Source: Nonomuraea thailandensis (GTDB taxonomy: Bacteria > Actinomycetota > Actinomycetes > Streptosporangiales > Streptosporangiaceae). From it: a stretch of DNA of 64,000 nt. Positions within the stretch are counted from its first letter, which is position 1. Each line of letters starts with the position of its first letter. The stretch covers positions 620,001 to 684,000 of the forward strand of contig NZ_JAMZEB010000002.1 in the NCBI RefSeq assembly GCF_024172165.1, written 5' to 3'. This document shows, one piece after another, positions 24,877 through 33,577 of the stretch. A program made the translations under genes and the position numbers. Under the pieces are notes generated by a model. It was not told the origin of the DNA, did no database searches, and worked only from the letters and a program-made list of their open reading frames with translations.

Positions 24877-25521
24877 ATGCGTATGGCGGCGGGAGGATCG
24901 CGGGCGGGCGCGGCTAGCGTCGGCGGGATGGTGGCACTCATGGCGCTCGCCGGCCTCGTCTGCGGAGACCGCATCAGGGCGCTGGCCGCCTCCTACCGCG
25001 CCGGCGACGGCGAACCCCTGGCGCCCGCACGCCCGTGGCCGGCCCTGGAGCTGGTCACCGCCGCCGTGGTCGCGCTGGCCGCCTGGCGGGCCGGGCCACC
25101 GTACGCGTGCTTCGCCGTGATCGCCGTCGCGCTGGCCGTCATCGACTGGCGCACCAGCACCCTGCCCGACGCGATCACGCTCCCGGCGTACCCGATCATG
25201 GCGCTGGCGCTGCTCCCGACGGGGGCGCTGCCCAGGGCGCTGGCCGGCGGGGCGGCGCTGACCGCGGTGTACGGGCTGCTGTGGCTCCTCAGACCGGAGG
25301 CGATGGGGCTCGGCGACGTCAAGATCGCCGGGCTGATCGGCATGGCCGGCGCCGCGCTGAGCTGGCAGGCCCTGGTGGCGGCGGCGTTCTGCGGGCAGCT
25401 GCTCGGCGCGCTCTACGCGCTCTCCCTGCTGGTGACCGGGCGCGGCACCCGGCACACCCAGTTCCCCTTCGGCACCTTCATGCTGCTCGGAACGCTGCCG
25501 ACACTCTGTCTCGCATCGTGA
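24877..25521 (+). CDS. Prepilin peptidase (A24 type, truncated form)
   Basis: 214-aa membrane protein with about six TM helices. The two catalytic aspartates of type IV prepilin peptidase are in VIDWRTSTLPDAITLP near residue 90 and GLGDVKIAG near 147 (GxGD). The N-terminal methyltransferase/zinc domain found in PilD is absent, as in many actinobacterial and archaeal forms. It likely processes Flp/Tad-type prepilins encoded elsewhere. The start may be the Met at 24928 (MVALMALAGLVCG). Confidence 0.85.
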   Translation: MRMAAGGSRAGAASVGGMVALMALAGLVCGDRIRALAASYRAGDGEPLAPARPWPALELVTAAVVALAAWRAGPPYACFAVIAVALAVIDWRTSTLPDAITLPAYPIMALALLPTGALPRALAGGAALTAVYGLLWLLRPEAMGLGDVKIAGLIGMAGAALSWQALVAAAFCGQLLGALYALSLLVTGRGTRHTQFPFGTFMLLGTLPTLCLAS

Positions 25522-25564
25522 CCGAAGGACATCTCACTAGGCCGTACATGGAAGACTTGTACGT

Positions 25565-26746
25565 ATGTTGCGCTGGTTGACCGCCGGAGAGTCCCACGGG
25601 CCCGAACTCGTCGCCATCCTCGAAGGCCTGCCGGCCGGGGTAGAGGTGACCACGGCCGCCGTCGACGAGGCCCTGCGCCGCCGCAGGCTCGGTTATGGCC
25701 GCGGCGCGCGGATGAAGTTCGAGCAGGACCAGGTGACGATCTCCGGAGGCGTCCGCCACGGTCGCACGATGGGCAGCCCGGTCGCGATCCGCGTGGGCAA
25801 CACCGAGTGGCCCAAGTGGGAGAAGGTCATGGCGGCCGACCCGGTCGACCCGGAGGAGCTGGAGGGCCTGGCCCGCAACGCCCCGAGGTCCCGCCCCCGC
25901 CCCGGCCACGCCGACCTGGCCGGCATGCAGAAGTACGGCCTCGACGACGCCCGCAACGTGCTCGACCGGGCCAGCGCCCGCGAGACCGCCGCCAGGGTGG
26001 CGCTCGGCGAGGTCGCCAGGCGCTTCCTGAAGCAGGCGCTCGGCGTCGACATCGTCAGCCACGTGACCGAGATCGGCGGCGCGCGCACCCCGTCCGAGAC
26101 GCTGCCGGGCCCCGGCGACCTGGCCAGGATCGACGACGACCCGGTCAGGTGCTCCGACCCCGAGGGCAGCGCCGCGATGGTCGCCGTGATCGACAAGGCG
26201 CACAAGGACGGCGACACGCTCGGCGGCGTCGTCGAGGTTCTCGCCTACGGCCTGCCGCCGGGCCTGGGCAGCTACACGCACTGGGACCGCAGGCTCGACT
26301 CCAGGCTCGCCGGCGCGCTCATGGGCATCCAGGCGATCAAGGGCGTCGCTGTCGGCGACGGCTTCGAGACCGCGCGCAGGCCCGGCTCCCGCGCCCACGA
26401 CGAGATCGAGTACACCACCGACGACGGCGTCCGCCGCATCACCAACCGCGCGGGCGGCCTCGAAGGAGGCATGACCAACGGCGAGATCCTGCGGGTCAGC
26501 GCCGCGATGAAGCCGATCTCCACCGTGCCCAGGGCGCTGGCCACGATCGACGTCAAGACCGGCGAGGCCGCCAAGGCCCACCACGAGCGCTCCGACGTGT
26601 GCGCCGTCCCGGCCGCGGGCATCGTGGCCGAGGCGATGGTCGCGCTGGTGCTGGCCGACGCGGCGATCGAGAAGTTCGGCGGCGACTCCGTGGAGGAAGT
26701 CGCCCGCAACCTGTCCGGCTACCTCTCTTCCATGGTGATCAAATGA
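25565..26746 (+). CDS. aroC: Chorismate synthase
   Basis: Last shikimate-pathway enzyme, converting EPSP to chorismate with reduced FMN. 393 aa, complete: [12 protein letters not shown] is the N-terminal signature, [13 protein letters not shown] and VASRETAA-like [17 protein letters not shown] hold binding residues, and [11 protein letters not shown] with RAPSTV-like [10 protein letters not shown] complete the FMN and substrate sites. First gene of the aro operon; its stop overlaps aroK by 4 bp. Confidence 0.97.
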   Translation: MLRWLTAGESHGPELVAILEGLPAGVEVTTAAVDEALRRRRLGYGRGARMKFEQDQVTISGGVRHGRTMGSPVAIRVGNTEWPKWEKVMAADPVDPEELEGLARNAPRSRPRPGHADLAGMQKYGLDDARNVLDRASARETAARVALGEVARRFLKQALGVDIVSHVTEIGGARTPSETLPGPGDLARIDDDPVRCSDPEGSAAMVAVIDKAHKDGDTLGGVVEVLAYGLPPGLGSYTHWDRRLDSRLAGALMGIQAIKGVAVGDGFETARRPGSRAHDEIEYTTDDGVRRITNRAGGLEGGMTNGEILRVSAAMKPISTVPRALATIDVKTGEAAKAHHERSDVCAVPAAGIVAEAMVALVLADAAIEKFGGDSVEEVARNLSGYLSSMVIK

Positions 26747-27243
26747 CACGCGCTGTGCTGATCGGCCCGCCCGGGTCCGGCAAGAGCACGCTCGGGCGGC
26801 TGCTGGCCGAGCGGCTCGGCGTCGCATTCCGCGACACCGACGCCGACGTCGAGGCCGTGGCGGGCAAGCCCGTCGCCGACATCTTCGTCGAGGACGGCGA
26901 GGCCCGCTTCCGCGAGCTGGAGCACGAGGCCGTGCGCCGCGCGCTGGCCGAGCACGACGGCATCCTGTCCCTCGGCGGCGGCGCCGTGCTGCACGAGGAG
27001 ACCCAGGCCCTGCTCGCCGGTCACCACGTCGTCTACCTGCAGGTCGGGCTGTCCGACGCGGTCCAGCGGGTCGGGCTCGCGGCGGCCAGGCCGCTGCTGG
27101 TGCTCAACCCGCGCAGCCAGCTCAAGAAGCTCATGGAGGAGCGGCGGCCGGTCTACGAGCGGCTGGCCGCGGTCACCGTGGTGACCGACAAGCGCGAGCC
27201 GGGGGAGCTCGCCGACGAGATCCTGAAGGGGCTGCCCGCATGA
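26743..27243 (+). CDS. aroK: Shikimate kinase
   Basis: Phosphorylates shikimate with ATP. 166 aa; Walker [17 protein letters not shown] at residues 8-23, shikimate-binding DTDADVE near 34 and [10 protein letters not shown] near 76. Start at ATG 26743 overlaps the aroC stop, and the stop overlaps the aroB start by 4 bp. Confidence 0.96.
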   Translation: MTRAVLIGPPGSGKSTLGRLLAERLGVAFRDTDADVEAVAGKPVADIFVEDGEARFRELEHEAVRRALAEHDGILSLGGGAVLHEETQALLAGHHVVYLQVGLSDAVQRVGLAAARPLLVLNPRSQLKKLMEERRPVYERLAAVTVVTDKREPGELADEILKGLPA

Positions 27244-28313
27244 CGGCCGCGACGAGAATCCACGTGCGCGGCGACAACCCGTACGACGTGGTGGTCGGCA
27301 CCGGCGTGCTGGCCGAGCTGACCACGCTGCTCAAGCCCGGCGTGCGCACCGTCGCGGTGATCGGCCCCGAGACCCTGCCCGAGATCACCCGGCCGGTGCG
27401 CGAGGTGCTGGCCGCGGGCGGCTACGAGGTCGTCGAGCTGCCCGTGCCCGACGGCGAGGCGGCCAAGACCGTCGAGGTGGCCGCGGGGCTCTGGTCCGAG
27501 CTGGGCCGCCACGGCGTCACCCGCTCCGACGCCGTGGTCGGCGTGGGCGGCGGCGCGACGACCGACCTGGCCGGGTTCGTGGCCGCCACGTGGCTGCGCG
27601 GCGTGCAGGTCGTGCTCGTGCCCACGACGCTGCTGGCCATGGTCGACGCGGCGGTCGGCGGCAAGAACGGCATCGACACGCCCGAGGGCAAGAACCTCGT
27701 CGGCACCTTCCTGCCCCCGGCGGGCGTGCTGTGCGAGCTGTCCACGCTGGCCGGCATGCCGAAGGCCGACTACGTCGCCGGCCTGGCCGAGATCATCAAG
27801 GGCGGCTTCATCGCCGACCCGGAGATCCTGCGGCTCATCGAGGAGGCCCCCGAGGCCGCCACCCGCCCCGACGGCCTCCACACCCGCGAGCTGATCGAAC
27901 GCAAGATCCAGGTCAAGGCCGACGTCGTGGGCGCCGACCTGCGCGAGGCCGGCCTGCGCGAGATCCTCAACTACGGCCACACCCTCGCCCACGCCATCGA
28001 ACGCGACCGGCACTACGGCATCCGCCACGGCGAGGCCGTCGCCATCGGCATGGTCTACGCCGCCGAGCTGTCCAGGCTCTCCGGCCGCGCCGACGTCGTC
28101 GCCCGCACCCGCGCCGTCCTCACCGCCGTCGGCCTGCCCACCGCCTACCGCGCCGACGCCTGGCCCCGGCTGCGCGACCACATGCGCCTGGACAAGAAGA
28201 ACCGCGGGGCCAAGCAGCGGTTCGTCGTGCTCGACGACCTGGCCAGGCCGGGCCGCCTCGAAGACCCCGCAGAAGAGCTGCTCGAAGCCGCCTACAAGGA
28301 GATCTCCGAATGA
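27240..28313 (+). CDS. aroB: 3-dehydroquinate synthase
   Basis: NAD- and metal-dependent conversion of DAHP to 3-dehydroquinate. 357 aa; [21 protein letters not shown] (NAD site) lies near residue 100, [12 protein letters not shown] near 140, and the metal ligands in [17 protein letters not shown] near 238 and HGEAVAIGM near 260. Overlaps aroK and aroQ by 4 bp each. Confidence 0.97.
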   Translation: MTAATRIHVRGDNPYDVVVGTGVLAELTTLLKPGVRTVAVIGPETLPEITRPVREVLAAGGYEVVELPVPDGEAAKTVEVAAGLWSELGRHGVTRSDAVVGVGGGATTDLAGFVAATWLRGVQVVLVPTTLLAMVDAAVGGKNGIDTPEGKNLVGTFLPPAGVLCELSTLAGMPKADYVAGLAEIIKGGFIADPEILRLIEEAPEAATRPDGLHTRELIERKIQVKADVVGADLREAGLREILNYGHTLAHAIERDRHYGIRHGEAVAIGMVYAAELSRLSGRADVVARTRAVLTAVGLPTAYRADAWPRLRDHMRLDKKNRGAKQRFVVLDDLARPGRLEDPAEELLEAAYKEISE

Positions 28314-28744
28314 TCCTCGTGCTCAACGGGCCCAACCTGGGCCGGCTCGGCAAGCGTGAGCCCTCCGTCTACGGGGCCGACACGTACGAGGACCTGGTCG
28401 AGCTCTGCCGCGAGACCGGCGGCAAGCTCGGCCACGACGTCGAGGTGCGCCAGACCGACTCCGAGGCCGAGCTGATCGGGTGGATCCACGAGGCGTGCGA
28501 CGGCAGCATCCCGGTCGTGCTCAATCCGGCAGCTTTCACGCATTACTCCTACGCCCTGCGCGACGCGATCGCCCAGCGCACCGCCCCGCTCATCGAGGTG
28601 CACATCTCCAACCCCGCGGCCAGGGAAGAGTTTCGCCATACCTCCGTCGTGGCCGGGGTGGCGACGGGCACCATCGCCGGGTTCGGACTACAGTCGTACG
28701 TCCTTGCGCTGCACGCTATCTCGGAGATGAACACCACCTCATGA
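28310..28744 (+). CDS. aroQ: Type II 3-dehydroquinate dehydratase
   Basis: 144-aa dodecameric dehydratase. [20 protein letters not shown] carries the active-site Arg and Tyr, [15 protein letters not shown] holds the substrate-binding residues, and [17 protein letters not shown] contains the His and Arg of the active site. The stop overlaps the next gene (ATGA), so the operon continues. Confidence 0.96.
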   Translation: MILVLNGPNLGRLGKREPSVYGADTYEDLVELCRETGGKLGHDVEVRQTDSEAELIGWIHEACDGSIPVVLNPAAFTHYSYALRDAIAQRTAPLIEVHISNPAAREEFRHTSVVAGVATGTIAGFGLQSYVLALHAISEMNTTS

Positions 28745-29496
28745 GGCACTACAAGTCCTTCGTCGCCCTCGGCGACAGCTTCACAGAAGGACTGAACGAT
28801 CCCGGGCCGGACGGGCACTACCGTGGCTGGGCCGACCGGGTGGCCGAGCGGCTCGCCGCCGACGACTCCTCCTTCCGCTACGCCAATCTGGCCGTGCGCG
28901 GCAAGCTGCTCGACCAGGTCGTGGCCGAGCAGGTGCCGCTGGCCGTCGACATGGCGCCCGACCTGATCAGCTTCTGCGCCGGCGGGAACGATCTGCTGCG
29001 GCCCGGCAGCGACCCCGACGTGATGGCCAAGAAGCTCGCCCGGGCCGTGCGGGACCTGCGCGGCTGCGGGGCGGAGGTGGTGCTGTTCACGGGGGTCGAC
29101 CCGCGGGACACGCCGCTGATGCGGCGGCTGCGCGGGCGCTTCGCCGTCTTCTACCTGCACGTGCGGTCCATCGCCGACCTGTACGGGTGCCGGCTCGTCG
29201 ATCAGTGGTCCATGCAGGGGCTGCGTGACTGGCGGGCGTGGAGCCCCGATCGGCTGCACATGAACGAGGACGGGCACCGGCTGGTGGCCGCCCGGGTGCT
29301 CGACGTGCTGGGGGTGCCGTTCGAGGACTGGCGCAAGGAGTGGCCGGACCGGGCGGTGGATCCGCGGGCCCGGCGGCGCGAGGATGCTCAGTGGCTGCGC
29401 GAGCATCTGGTGCCGTGGATGTCGCGCCGGCTCCGGGGGGTGTCCTCGGGTGACGGGCTGTCCCCCAAGCGCCCCGACCTCGCCCCCTGGCTCTAG
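28741..29496 (+). CDS. SGNH/GDSL-family hydrolase
   Basis: 251-aa esterase/lipase fold. Block I GDSFTEG (Ser near residue 13), block III GGND near 84 and block [13 protein letters not shown] (Asp, His near 180) are all present. No signal peptide, so it is cytoplasmic. The C-terminal 60 residues are Arg-rich. It is coupled to aroQ by a 4-bp overlap although it has no obvious role in aromatic biosynthesis. Confidence 0.9.
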   Translation: MRHYKSFVALGDSFTEGLNDPGPDGHYRGWADRVAERLAADDSSFRYANLAVRGKLLDQVVAEQVPLAVDMAPDLISFCAGGNDLLRPGSDPDVMAKKLARAVRDLRGCGAEVVLFTGVDPRDTPLMRRLRGRFAVFYLHVRSIADLYGCRLVDQWSMQGLRDWRAWSPDRLHMNEDGHRLVAARVLDVLGVPFEDWRKEWPDRAVDPRARRREDAQWLREHLVPWMSRRLRGVSSGDGLSPKRPDLAPWL

Positions 29497-29754
29497 CATT
29501 TTTTTGTGTTACGGCAGGCGGGCGTGGCGCCAACCGACGTACGGGGCTGAGGGCCTCCAGGGGGACGCTTCCAGACCCGCACGGGGTCGGCCGCCGTCAC
29601 GGCGCATCCTTGGCCGGGTTCGTGGTCGGACCCCTCGCGCGCCGTACGCGTTGCGCCGGGCCGCGCCGCACGGCCTCTCGCCGCGCCGGCGCTGTGGTGG
29701 CGCGGGTCGTGGGTAGGTCAGAACCCACGGCGCTCGCGTAGGGCGGCGTTCGTC

Positions 29755-29801
29755 TTGCGTGGCGCTCGCGTTTGCGTGGCGTTCGCTTGCGTGGCGTTCG
29801 C
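29755..29801. repeat. Short tandem array of TTGCGTGGCGTTCGC units
   Basis: Three adjacent copies (29755-29770, 29771-29786, 29787-29801), two carrying one extra base. Confidence 0.7.
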
Positions 29802-29948
29802 CTCGCGCGCTGAACCGCGGGGACAGCGCCAGCCGTCACGCCGATCGGCACCGCCCCAGAGCGCGCTCGGTCTCCTTGGCGCGGTCCTGACCGCCGATGC
29901 GCTCGCACTGTGCGGCGCGTCGCGTGAACGGCGCGGGCGCGTCGCACG

Positions 29949-30068
29949 CTGCCGATGCTGAGCGCCGTCACGCGGGGCGCCGTCACGCGGGGCGCCGTCA
30001 CGCGGGGCGCTGCTGTGCCGGGCGCGGTCACGCCGAGCGTTGCCGTGCCGGGCGCAACGCGCGCTGGC
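29949..30068. repeat. 15-bp minisatellite, about eight units
   Basis: Three identical units GCCGTCACGCGGGGC at 29964-29978, 29979-29993 and 29994-30008, flanked by diverged units at 29949-29963, 30009-30023, 30024-30038, 30039-30053 and 30054-30068. It ends 10 bp from the stop of the dinG gene. Confidence 0.8.
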
Positions 30069-30078
30069 CCGTGGGGTG

Positions 30079-32073
30079 TCAGGAGGGGTCGGTTGTGAGG
30101 CGCTTGAGGGCGGCGCGGGGGATGGCCGGGTCGGTGGTGCGCCAGAACGGGGGCAGGGAGTTGAGGAGGAAGCCGCTGTAGCGGGCCGTGGCGAGGCGGG
30201 GGTCGAGGACCGCGATGACGCCCTTGTCGTTCTGGGCGCGCAGGAGGCGGCCGGCGCCCTGGGCGAGCAGGAGCGCGGCGTGGTTGGCCGCCACCGCCAT
30301 GAAGCCGTTGCCGCCCCTGGCCGCCACGTGGCGTTGCCTGGCGGAGGTGAGGGGGTCGTCGGGGCGGGGGAAGGGGACGCGGTCGATGATGACGAGCCTG
30401 AGGGACGGGCCGGGCACGTCGACACCCTGCCAGAGCGACAGGGTGCCGAACAGGCAGGTCGGCTCGTCCTCGGCGAACTGCTTGACCAGCAGCATCGTCG
30501 AGTCGTCGCCCTGGCACAGCAGCGGCACGTCCAGGCGGTCGCGCAGCGCCTCGGTGGCGGCCTTGGCGGCGCGCATGGAGGAGAACAGGCCGAGCGTGCG
30601 CCCGCCGGCGGCCTCGATGAGCTCGGTGATCTCGTCGAGGTACTGCTGCGGGAGCCCGTCGCGGCCGGGCTGGGGCAGGTGCTTGGCGACGTACAGGATG
30701 CCGGCGCGGGGGTGGTCGAACGGGGAGCCGACGTCGATGCCCTGCCACTTGCCGTCGGCGAGCCCCCACTGCGCCGCCAGCGCCTCGAACGTGCCGCCGA
30801 GCGCCAGCGTGGCGGAGGTGAGCACCACCGTGCGCTCGCCGAACAGCTTGTCCCGGAGCATGCCGCTGACGGTGAGCGGCGCGACGCGCAGGGAGGGCGG
30901 GCGGCGGTCGGTGGCGCCGTCGAGCCAGACCACCTCGGCCCGGTCGGCCTCGGAGGCGTGCCCGTACGCGTCGAGCATGCGCACCGCCGTGTCGTGCACC
31001 TCGTCGAGCGCGGTGAACGCGGCCTTGCGCTGGCCCGCCTTGTCGGGGTCGTCCTTGTCGGCGTTGCGCGGGCCCATGGCGGTGATGCAGCGCCAGGCGG
31101 TGTCGCGGATGAGCTGCAGGGTCAGCCCCAGCACCTGCGGCAGCTCGTCGATGCGGCCGGGCGGGGCGGCGGCCAGCAGCGCCTTGAGGTCTTCGCCGGC
31201 CTCCATGAGCTGGTCGGCTACGGGCTGGTCGATCAGGCGGCCGACCCGGCGTACGGCCAGCATGACCGACGCCTCCGACAGCTCGGCGGTGACCACCGAG
31301 GTGACCCGGTCGACCAGCTCGTGGGCCTCGTCGACCACCACGACCTCGTGCTCGGGCAGGACCGGCAGGTCGCCCATGGCGTCGATGGCCAGCAGCGCGT
31401 GGTTGGTGACGACGACGTCGACCTCGCCGGCCCGCGCCCTGGCCAGCTCGGCGAAGCACTCGGCCCCGCTGGGGCAGCGGCCGGCGCCCAGGCACTCCTG
31501 GGCGCTCACGGAGAACTGCCGCCACGCCTGCTCGCTGACGCCCGGCACCAGCTCGTCGCGGTCGCCGGTCTCGGTCTCCTCGGCCCACTCCTGGATGCGC
31601 TGCACCATGCGGCCGGTCGCGCTCACCTCGCGCGGGTCGAAGAGCTGGTCCTGCTCGTCCTCCTCGGGCCAGCCGGCCGTCGCCTTGTAGCGGCACAGGT
31701 AGTTGCGGCGGCCCTTGAGTATGGCGAACGTCGGCTCGTGCGGCAGCTCCTTGGCCAGCGTCTCGGCCAGCCGGGGCAGGTCGCGGTCGACGAGCTGGCG
31801 CTGCAGCGCGATGGTGGCGGTGGAGATGACGACGGGGGAGTCGCTGCCCATGGCGTGCCGGATCGAGGGCACGAGGTAGGCCAGTGACTTGCCGGTGCCG
31901 GTGCCCGCCTGGACGGCCAGGTGCTCATCGTCGTCGATGGCCTTCTGCACGGCGCGGACCATGGTGAGCTGGCCCTGCCGTTCGCTCCCGCCGAGAGCGC
32001 TGACCGCGATGCTGAGCAGTTCGTCCACTGGTGGGAGATGGGAGTCCGGCACGGCAGTAAACGCTACCCGCAT
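30079..32073 (-). CDS. dinG: ATP-dependent DNA helicase, DinG/XPD family
   Basis: Superfamily 2 iron-sulfur helicase for repair of structured DNA. 664 aa: Walker A QAGTGTGKSLAYL near residue 54, DEAH box VVVDEAHEL near 245, and helicase C-terminal motifs LFGTLSLWQGVDVPG and QGAGRLLRAQ near 540-620. The Fe-S cluster cysteines lie in YLCRYK and in ECLGAGRCPSGAEC (about 128-205). The start may be GTG 32052 (VPDSHLPPVDELL) rather than ATG 32073. It stands alone. Confidence 0.93.
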   Translation of the reverse strand: MRVAFTAVPDSHLPPVDELLSIAVSALGGSERQGQLTMVRAVQKAIDDDEHLAVQAGTGTGKSLAYLVPSIRHAMGSDSPVVISTATIALQRQLVDRDLPRLAETLAKELPHEPTFAILKGRRNYLCRYKATAGWPEEDEQDQLFDPREVSATGRMVQRIQEWAEETETGDRDELVPGVSEQAWRQFSVSAQECLGAGRCPSGAECFAELARARAGEVDVVVTNHALLAIDAMGDLPVLPEHEVVVVDEAHELVDRVTSVVTAELSEASVMLAVRRVGRLIDQPVADQLMEAGEDLKALLAAAPPGRIDELPQVLGLTLQLIRDTAWRCITAMGPRNADKDDPDKAGQRKAAFTALDEVHDTAVRMLDAYGHASEADRAEVVWLDGATDRRPPSLRVAPLTVSGMLRDKLFGERTVVLTSATLALGGTFEALAAQWGLADGKWQGIDVGSPFDHPRAGILYVAKHLPQPGRDGLPQQYLDEITELIEAAGGRTLGLFSSMRAAKAATEALRDRLDVPLLCQGDDSTMLLVKQFAEDEPTCLFGTLSLWQGVDVPGPSLRLVIIDRVPFPRPDDPLTSARQRHVAARGGNGFMAVAANHAALLLAQGAGRLLRAQNDKGVIAVLDPRLATARYSGFLLNSLPPFWRTTDPAIPRAALKRLTTDPS

Positions 32074-32261
32074 TCCGGGGTCGCCGCGCCGAACGCGGTG
32101 TGATCGGCCAGACGCATCCCGGCGTTCCCGGATACTCCCGGCGGGTTGCGTGGCACACTGGGCGATCGGGACTCCAACTGGTCGCGGAAGAGCCTCACAG
32201 GGTGTGACCGGAGGGAGCCCGGGTGTAGATGGTCAGGCCGGTTCCTCTGGGTTTTCCGGGG

Positions 32262-32290
32262 TTGAGTGGACGAATAAAGGCTGGTTAAAG
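32262..32290 (+). promoter_or_regulatory. Candidate sigma-70-type promoter
   Basis: TTGAGT (32262-32267), a 17-bp spacer and TTAAAG (32285-32290) precede the disordered-protein gene. Confidence 0.35.
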
Positions 32291-32294
32291 CAGT

Positions 32295-33479
32295 ATGTCT
32301 GCCATGTCGGAAGTTGTCCCGTTGCCGTCGTTCGGCGAAGTCTTCTTCGATGCACGAGGTCAGGAGCGGTGCCTCCGCGTCACATGGCATGAGGGGACAC
32401 TGGTCCTCAGCCTGTGGCGCGGTGAGATGTGCACAGCGAGCTTCCGCATGCCGATGGAGGACGTCGGCCGGCTGCTCGACACCCTCGACGAGGGGTTCGC
32501 GGAGGCCACGGGCGAGCAGCCCGCCGTGCCCGCGCACGACCCCGGCACGGAGGTCATGCCGGGCACCGGCACGTACCACCGGCCCCAGCAGCACGGCCAG
32601 CAACCGCCGCCGCCCCAGCTCGACGAGCGGCCCACCGCCGCCCTGTCGCCCAACGACGTCCTCGTGGCCAGGGGCCCGGCGCCGCAGGACAAGCTGGTGG
32701 CCTCCTACAGCGAGACCACGGGGCCCAGGGACACCACTCCCGCGTACGGCGAGCCCCGCGCGCCCTTCACCGGCCCGCAGTACGTGGAGTCGACGGGCCC
32801 GCAGCCGAAGTACACCGGCGACCCGTACAGCGGCCCGCAGTACATCTCCGACCCGCTGAGCGGCCCCCACTACACGCAGCAGCCCCCGCAGGCCGAGCCC
32901 TTCACCGGCCCGCAGTACATCGACAGCGCCGAGCCCGTCTACCAGATGCCCGGCGGCGACCAGCGCAGGCAGTCGCCGCTCAGCACCGACCCGCTCGGCT
33001 TCCCCTCCCAGGCCGCCGACCCGTATGCGCCGGCCCAGCAGCAGCAGTACCAGCAGGACCCGTACTCCTCCGACCCGTACGGGAGCCGGCGCTCCGACGG
33101 CTACCAGCAGGCCCAGCAGCCGGCGCAGCCGCAGCCCCAGGCCCAGGCGAGCACGGCGGGGCTGGGCACGCCCATGCACGGCATCCCGGGGGCGGGCCGC
33201 CGCCGGGCCGCTCCCCAGCAGCAGCCGCAGCCCGCCCAGGACTACGGCTCCTACCAGCAGCCGAGCCCGCAGCAGCCCAACCCGGTGGACCCGCTGCTGG
33301 CGCTCGGCCGCCAGGAGCAGTACCCGCCGCAGGACCAGTACGCCCAGGACCCGTACACGCAGCAGCCCGACGCGGGCATGTCCCGCCCGTACGTCGGGGA
33401 CCCCATGTTCTCCACGGGTGAGCGCCTGCGCCCCGAGCAGCCCGACTACCACGAGAGAAGCGACCGCAGGGAGTGGTGA
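32295..33479 (+). CDS. Conserved actinobacterial protein with long Gln/Pro-rich disordered tail
   Basis: 394 aa. Residues 4-75 form a compact domain (PLPSFGEVFFDARGQERCLRVTWHEGTLVLSLWRGEMC) that I recognise as a conserved actinobacterial domain of unknown function. The remaining 300 residues are disordered, with GPQY repeats (FTGPQYVES, YSGPQYIS, LSGPHY, FTGPQYIDS), DPY motifs and Gln runs. The start may be ATG 32304, since the -10 box would place +1 after the first ATG. A regulatory or condensate role is possible but not shown. Confidence 0.82.
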   Translation: MSAMSEVVPLPSFGEVFFDARGQERCLRVTWHEGTLVLSLWRGEMCTASFRMPMEDVGRLLDTLDEGFAEATGEQPAVPAHDPGTEVMPGTGTYHRPQQHGQQPPPPQLDERPTAALSPNDVLVARGPAPQDKLVASYSETTGPRDTTPAYGEPRAPFTGPQYVESTGPQPKYTGDPYSGPQYISDPLSGPHYTQQPPQAEPFTGPQYIDSAEPVYQMPGGDQRRQSPLSTDPLGFPSQAADPYAPAQQQQYQQDPYSSDPYGSRRSDGYQQAQQPAQPQPQAQASTAGLGTPMHGIPGAGRRRAAPQQQPQPAQDYGSYQQPSPQQPNPVDPLLALGRQEQYPPQDQYAQDPYTQQPDAGMSRPYVGDPMFSTGERLRPEQPDYHERSDRREW

Positions 33480-33577
33480 CGCCCCACCGCGGCGCGGCGG
33501 GTACGCTTCCGGCTGGACGATAGGGCTGAGGCGGTCGTCGGCTCGCGATCGCCCGGCTGGGGGCTGGAGGGGCGCCG

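Larger units (their letters stand above)
29497..30078. other. 582-bp noncoding repeat-rich interval
   Basis: No frame here looks like a protein gene; open frames read through short repeats into low-complexity Ala/Pro/Arg peptides. The interval contains a T7 run right after the SGNH stop (29502-29508 region), a CGTGGGT/ACCCACG hairpin (29708-29729), and two 15-bp repeat arrays. Confidence 0.6.

Noticed and set aside
29949..30068. CRISPR-like repeat series
   Set aside because: Units are contiguous, 15 bp, without unique spacers; it is a minisatellite.
29718..30425. 235-aa minus-strand frame containing repeated APRDG
   Set aside because: Runs from within dinG in a wrong frame into the minisatellite; the repeat peptide is a by-product of the 15-bp period.
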